This document shows, piece by piece, positions 29,201 through 33,228 of a stretch of 33,228 bases of DNA; the first letter of the stretch is position 1, and every line of letters begins with the position of its first letter. Made by a program: the position numbers and the translations under genes. Origin of the DNA: Alphaproteobacteria bacterium (GTDB lineage: Bacteria > Pseudomonadota > Alphaproteobacteria > CAAHEQ01 > UBA3637); contig JAFTEW010000026.1 in assembly GCA_017453485.1 (NCBI GenBank), forward strand, positions 1-33,228. Reading direction: 5' to 3'. A model generated the notes under the pieces. The model worked only from the letters and a program-made list of their open reading frames with translations. It did no database searches and had not been told where the DNA came from.

Positions 29201-30343
29201 ATGAAGTCCATGAAGTTAAAAACGAAAAGAATTATTATGCAATCCCTGATTGCTGCCGGTTTAGTGGGACTCGGCTTCTATTTGCATATGGCCTTGACAC
29301 CTAATCGGGGTGGTATGGGATGGAGCGCCGGCGAAATATCTGTTTCCGTTCAGGGCTTGGAGCGTCTGGATTTGCGGGATAAAAAGAAATTTATTGCCTC
29401 AGTAGAAGCCATTAACAGTGTGGATATCGTTCCCCAGGTTTCCGGATATCTGGAAGAAGTTCGCTTTCAAGATGGGGCTTATGTGAATGAAGGTGATACT
29501 TTGTTCGTCATTGAGCAAAGCAAATTCAAAGCCAATGTTGATGCGGCCGAAGCCGATTTGGAAAAAGCCAAATCCGATTTGGTTCAGGTGTCCAGTGATT
29601 ACCAGCGGCAGGCCCAATTATATAAAGAAAAAATTACGCCGAAAGCCGAATTGGAAGTTGCCGAAAACCGCTTGAATCAGGCTCAATCTTCTGTTAAACA
29701 GGCCGAGGCCAATTTGACATTGGCCCAGATCAACTTGGGATATACGGAAATTAAGGCCCCAATCAGCGGCTATATCGGCAAAGTTCTGGTTACCAAAGGA
29801 AACTACGTTAGTCCGTCTATATCCAGTTTGGCCCGTATTGTTCAAACAGACCCGATTCGAATCGCCTTTTCCGTATCTGATAAAGAACGGTTGACCTTTT
29901 TAAAGAATGTGCATGGTGATCAGACCGATACGCATTTTGAAGTTGTTTACCCCAACGGGGAAACCATAGAGGTCCGGGCCGAAAATTTCTTTGCGGATAA
30001 TGAAATTAACCCGGATACAGCTACTCTGCCGGTTTATTTGGATTATAAAAATCCGAACAACACATTAATTCCGGGCAATTATGTTGATATTTTAGTCAGT
30101 GTCGGTGCTCGCGAGCCGTCTTTGGTTGTGCCGCTAGTGGCCGTTGCCCAAGATATCAATGGGGCTTATGTGATGACCGTTGACGAAAATAACGTAGTTC
30201 AGCAAAAATATATTGAATTGGGACGAGTGTCCGGCAATATGCAGGAAGTGAAATCTGGCTTGACTGATATGGATAAAGTTATTGTTCAGGGATTACAAAA
30301 AGTAAAACCAAGTATGGCAGTCAAACCAATTTTAGTGAAATAG
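29201..30343 (+). CDS. RND efflux periplasmic adaptor (membrane fusion protein)
   Basis: AAGGAAAGGAATAAAAA precedes the ATG, 15 bases after the TolC-like stop. Residues 11-32 are an N-terminal membrane anchor; there is no lipobox. Then come the parts of MFPs in order: a lipoyl half-motif (VDIVPQVSGYLEEV), a helical hairpin (about 107-170, rich in heptads), the second lipoyl half (YTEIKAPISGYIGKV), a beta-barrel (ARIVQTDPIRIAFSV) and a membrane-proximal domain (LVVPLVAVAQD, VIVQGLQKVKPSM). At 380 residues it fits the AcrA/MexE group. Confidence 0.95.
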   Translation: MKSMKLKTKRIIMQSLIAAGLVGLGFYLHMALTPNRGGMGWSAGEISVSVQGLERLDLRDKKKFIASVEAINSVDIVPQVSGYLEEVRFQDGAYVNEGDTLFVIEQSKFKANVDAAEADLEKAKSDLVQVSSDYQRQAQLYKEKITPKAELEVAENRLNQAQSSVKQAEANLTLAQINLGYTEIKAPISGYIGKVLVTKGNYVSPSISSLARIVQTDPIRIAFSVSDKERLTFLKNVHGDQTDTHFEVVYPNGETIEVRAENFFADNEINPDTATLPVYLDYKNPNNTLIPGNYVDILVSVGAREPSLVVPLVAVAQDINGAYVMTVDENNVVQQKYIELGRVSGNMQEVKSGLTDMDKVIVQGLQKVKPSMAVKPILVK

Positions 30344-30355
30344 GAGTCTGTCACT

Positions 30356-33228
30356 ATGTTTTCAAATTTCTTTATTCGTCGTCCGCGCTTTGCCATTGTT
30401 TTGTCTATTGTAATTACGTTGGCTGGTGTTATTTCTCTGTTTAAGTTGCCGGTTGCCCTGTATCCGGAGGTCACCCCACCGGAAATTTCCGTATCGGCTA
30501 TTTATCCCGGTGCCAGTGCCGAAGTAGTTTCCAAAACAATCGGCATCCCATTGGAAGATCAAATCAATGGCGTTGAAAATATGATTTATATGAATTCGTC
30601 ATCCAATGACGGTTCTTATTCGCTGACGGTCACTTTTAAAACGGGAACGGATCCGGATATCGCGTTGGTAAAAGTGCAAAGTCGTGTGCAACAGGCTGCT
30701 TCAAAACTCCCCGAAGAAGTGACCCGTCAAGGCATTACCGTCAAACGTCAATCTTCTAATACATTGGCCTTTATTGCTTTCCGATCGCCGGACAACTCAA
30801 TGAACGATATGGAAATCAGCGACTATGTTTACAACAATGTTGAACGAAAATTAAGTAAATTGGATGGCGTCGGAGCGGCAGAAGTTCACGGTTCCCGATT
30901 AAGTATGCGGGTTTGGTTGGATACAGATAAAATGGCAGCCCTGAAAATCCCTGTCGATATGGTGCGTAGCGCCATCCGCAGCCAAAATTATCAACCGTCC
31001 TTGGGAAAAATTGGTGCGATGCCGATGGAAACCGGTGTCCAAATGGTTTATTCCTTGCAAACACAAGGACGTATTAATGACGCCGAAACATTTAAAAATA
31101 TCATTGTCCGAACGGCGGAGCAGGGCGGATTACTTCGGTTAAAGGATATTGCCCGGGTTGAGGTGGGACAGGAAAATTACAGTGTTTCCGGCCTGTTTGA
31201 CGGGCAGCATTCAATTGCTATGTCCATTTCTTTAACATCCGGTGCGAATGCTTTGGATACAATGGAAAATGTGCGTAATGCTTTGGCCGAGTTGTCACAA
31301 TTTTTTCCCGAGGGGATGAGTTATACCATCGGCTATGATGCCACGGATTATATTAACGCATCAGTTGAGGAAGTGGCCTGGACCCTGATTTTAACCTTTT
31401 TATTGGTTGTTCTGGTCTGTTATATTTTCTTACAGGATTGGCGATCGACTTTAATTCCGTCGGCAACCATTCCGGTATCATTGGCCGGAACGTTTGCAAT
31501 TATTTTAGCCCTGGGATACAGCATTAATATGTTCACACTGTTCGGTCTGTTGCTGGCTATCGGGGTCGTGGTGGATGATGCCATTGTTGTCCTTGAACGG
31601 GTTATATACCTGATGCAAACACAGAAAATGAATGCCAAGGATGCCACCTATCAAACAATGCGTGAAGTCAGCGGGGCTTTAATTGCAACAACTCTGGTGC
31701 TATTGGCTATTTTTGTGCCGATCGGATTTATGGATGGTATTGTCGGTAAAATTTATCAACAATTTTCAGTCACAATTTCAACAGCCGTTTTGTTCTCAAC
31801 ATTGAATGCGTTGACATTGTCACCGGCCTTGACCTCTATTATCTTAAAGGATACTAAACCACGAAAGAAAGGATTGCTGGGTGCTTTTAACCGAGTGATT
31901 CAAAAATCGACTAAGGGTTATATGGGAATTGCCGGGATATTAGCGCGCCATATTTTCTTAATCGGTATGATTTTTGTTGTCTTTATCGGTATTTTATCGG
32001 GGTTATTTAAAATAACATCAACCTCATTTATTCCAGACGAAGATCAAGGGGTGGTCGTTATGAATATGCAATTGCCCGAAGGTGCCACAAAAGAACGAAC
32101 CATTGCTTTATTGGATCGGATTCACGCAATCGCCAAAGAGGAACCGGCCATTAAAAGCATCCAAACCATTATTGGGTTCAGTTTTATCGGTGGTCGCGGT
32201 GAAAACGTGGCAATGGCATTCTTTGTTTTAAAACCTTGGAACGAACGAGGACCAGCAGATTATTCTACCCGCATTTTAGAGCGATTAAAAGCCAAATTAG
32301 ACATGATACCCGAGGCCGATTTCCAATTGTTTGAAATGCCGCCTATTCCGGGGTTGGGTATGACTGGTGGGTTAGACATTCGTTTGCAATCAGTCAATGA
32401 TATGGATTTCTTTAAGTTGGATGGGGTTACCCAATCATTCTTGGGTAAATTGAATCAAGCCCCTGAAATTGCCTACGCCTTTTCAACATTTACGGCCAAA
32501 ACCCCAAATATCTTTGTGGATATTGATCGGAATAAGGCGGAGCAAATGCAGGTGCCGGTAGCCAATATCTTTTCAACTTTGGAAAATTATTTGGGATCCG
32601 GGTATATCAATGATGTAAACTTTGGAACCCAGGTTAACAAGGTTATGATTCAATCAGACGGTAAGTATCGGGCCGATCGGGATAATATCAATGATATCTA
32701 TGTTCCCAATACAACCGGTAAGATGATACCGTTGCGCGGATTGGTTAATTTAACAGATATCTTAACCCCGCGGGTGATTGAGCGGTATAATCAGTATCCG
32801 GATGCTAAAATTACGGCTGTTCCGGCCCCTGGTATCAGCACTGGTGAGGCTATGGCCGCTGTGCGTCGAATTGCCAAGACACTTCCCAAGGGATACACGT
32901 TTGAATGGTCTACCATGAGTTATCAAGAAGACAATACACATGGTCAAATCGGATATCTAATCGCATTGGCGGTAATTTTTGCCTATCTGTTTTTGGTGGC
33001 GCAATACGAAAGTTTCATTATGCCGATATCGGTTTTACTGTCTTTGGTTGTTGCTATGACAGGGGCCATGGTGGGGCTTTTGATACACCATTTGCCGCTC
33101 AGTATTTATGCACAATTGGGACTGATTTTACTTATTGGATTAGCCAGTAAAAATGCGATTTTGATTGTTGAATTTGCCAAAGAAGAACGGGCTAAAGGTC
33201 GATCCGTTATTACGGCCGGACTGACAGG
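30356..33228 (+). CDS. RND multidrug efflux permease (AcrB/MexF type), 3' end missing
   Basis: The gene starts at the ATG at 30356 with TAGGAG upstream and stays open to the window edge (957 whole codons). The start [18 protein letters not shown] and [15 protein letters not shown] are typical of hydrophobe/amphiphile efflux pumps. The proton-relay Asp pair in TM4 is present ([12 protein letters not shown], about 31563-31600), as is [13 protein letters not shown] in the large porter loop and the TM10 motif [15 protein letters not shown] near the edge. It should form a trimer in the inner membrane that takes drugs or other amphiphiles from the periplasm by proton exchange. The last TM helices lie outside the window. 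Confidence 0.97.
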   Translation, partial: MFSNFFIRRPRFAIVLSIVITLAGVISLFKLPVALYPEVTPPEISVSAIYPGASAEVVSKTIGIPLEDQINGVENMIYMNSSSNDGSYSLTVTFKTGTDPDIALVKVQSRVQQAASKLPEEVTRQGITVKRQSSNTLAFIAFRSPDNSMNDMEISDYVYNNVERKLSKLDGVGAAEVHGSRLSMRVWLDTDKMAALKIPVDMVRSAIRSQNYQPSLGKIGAMPMETGVQMVYSLQTQGRINDAETFKNIIVRTAEQGGLLRLKDIARVEVGQENYSVSGLFDGQHSIAMSISLTSGANALDTMENVRNALAELSQFFPEGMSYTIGYDATDYINASVEEVAWTLILTFLLVVLVCYIFLQDWRSTLIPSATIPVSLAGTFAIILALGYSINMFTLFGLLLAIGVVVDDAIVVLERVIYLMQTQKMNAKDATYQTMREVSGALIATTLVLLAIFVPIGFMDGIVGKIYQQFSVTISTAVLFSTLNALTLSPALTSIILKDTKPRKKGLLGAFNRVIQKSTKGYMGIAGILARHIFLIGMIFVVFIGILSGLFKITSTSFIPDEDQGVVVMNMQLPEGATKERTIALLDRIHAIAKEEPAIKSIQTIIGFSFIGGRGENVAMAFFVLKPWNERGPADYSTRILERLKAKLDMIPEADFQLFEMPPIPGLGMTGGLDIRLQSVNDMDFFKLDGVTQSFLGKLNQAPEIAYAFSTFTAKTPNIFVDIDRNKAEQMQVPVANIFSTLENYLGSGYINDVNFGTQVNKVMIQSDGKYRADRDNINDIYVPNTTGKMIPLRGLVNLTDILTPRVIERYNQYPDAKITAVPAPGISTGEAMAAVRRIAKTLPKGYTFEWSTMSYQEDNTHGQIGYLIALAVIFAYLFLVAQYESFIMPISVLLSLVVAMTGAMVGLLIHHLPLSIYAQLGLILLIGLASKNAILIVEFAKEERAKGRSVITAGLT

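Noticed and set aside
1-33228. CRISPR array, rRNA, insertion sequence or prophage
   Set aside because: No regularly spaced short repeats, no rRNA sequence and no intact transposase, integrase or phage structural gene was seen.

Overview
The window looks like a piece of chromosome from an uncultured, gut-type alphaproteobacterium with moderate to low GC. This is an inference. It rests on the gene order YfgM-like protein - bamB - der, on the alphaproteobacterial style of the short ComEC, and on prepilin-like proteins with a 'SMVE(M/I)LG' start fused to very Cys-rich bodies, which I associate with uncultured gut Alphaproteobacteria. Many promoters are close to the sigma70 consensus with 16-17 base spacers, and Shine-Dalgarno sites are clear. 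Several starts were moved downstream to the codon that has a ribosome binding site.

Layout. (1) 1-4.4 kb: the 3' part of a membrane-bound PP2C (RsbU/SpoIIE-type) phosphatase, then an accessory stretch with three small charged proteins of unknown function, an AmpD/AmiD-like amidase without a signal peptide, several intergenic repeats and a tRNA-Leu(CAA). Two 116-base direct repeats (84% identical, no gaps), one of them joined to the tRNA 3' end, bracket the amidase and two of the small genes. (2) 4.5-9.6 kb: a rightward housekeeping block with a short-chain dehydrogenase, a YfgM-like TPR protein with a Cys-rich tip, bamB, der and a Nudix protein. (3) 9.7-11.1 kb: tRNA-Ala(GGC), then a promoter-driven, strongly folded RNA that ends in a terminator directly before a 46-residue membrane peptide and a MORN-repeat lipoprotein. 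(4) 11.3-13.3 kb: a likely operon of a BioG-like esterase, an exported C39-like peptidase and an exported flavodoxin. (5) 13.4-16 kb: a decayed prepilin fragment and a 758-residue prepilin-like protein with about 68 cysteines, whose last stretch appears frameshifted. (6) 16-19.8 kb: class II fructose-bisphosphate aldolase, a serine-recombinase-like protein without its catalytic arginines, a SodC-like lipoprotein that has lost most metal ligands, an exported SagB-type nitroreductase and a DUF2238 membrane protein. (7) 25.7-19.8 kb, minus strand: a tightly packed operon lgt - DUF2062 - pgeF - nucleotidyltransferase - lipoprotein - comEC - Cys-rich secreted protein. (8) 26-27.6 kb, minus strand: a YgiW-type OB-fold protein and a single-chain glycyl-tRNA synthetase. 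(9) 27.8 kb to the end: a tripartite RND efflux operon (TolC-like, adaptor, permease), with the permease running off the edge.

Together, much of the window serves the envelope: lipoprotein synthesis (lgt) and outer-membrane assembly (bamB), lipoprotein substrates, efflux, a competence channel, prepilin-like surface proteins and several exported flavin or thiol proteins. The strongest leads are the folded RNA at 9890-10083, which has two mutually exclusive 9-base pairings next to a terminator; the recombinase that seems converted to a DNA-binding protein; the metal-site-depleted SodC; and the repeat-flanked amidase island beside tRNA-Leu. No CRISPR array, rRNA, insertion sequence or complete integrase was seen.
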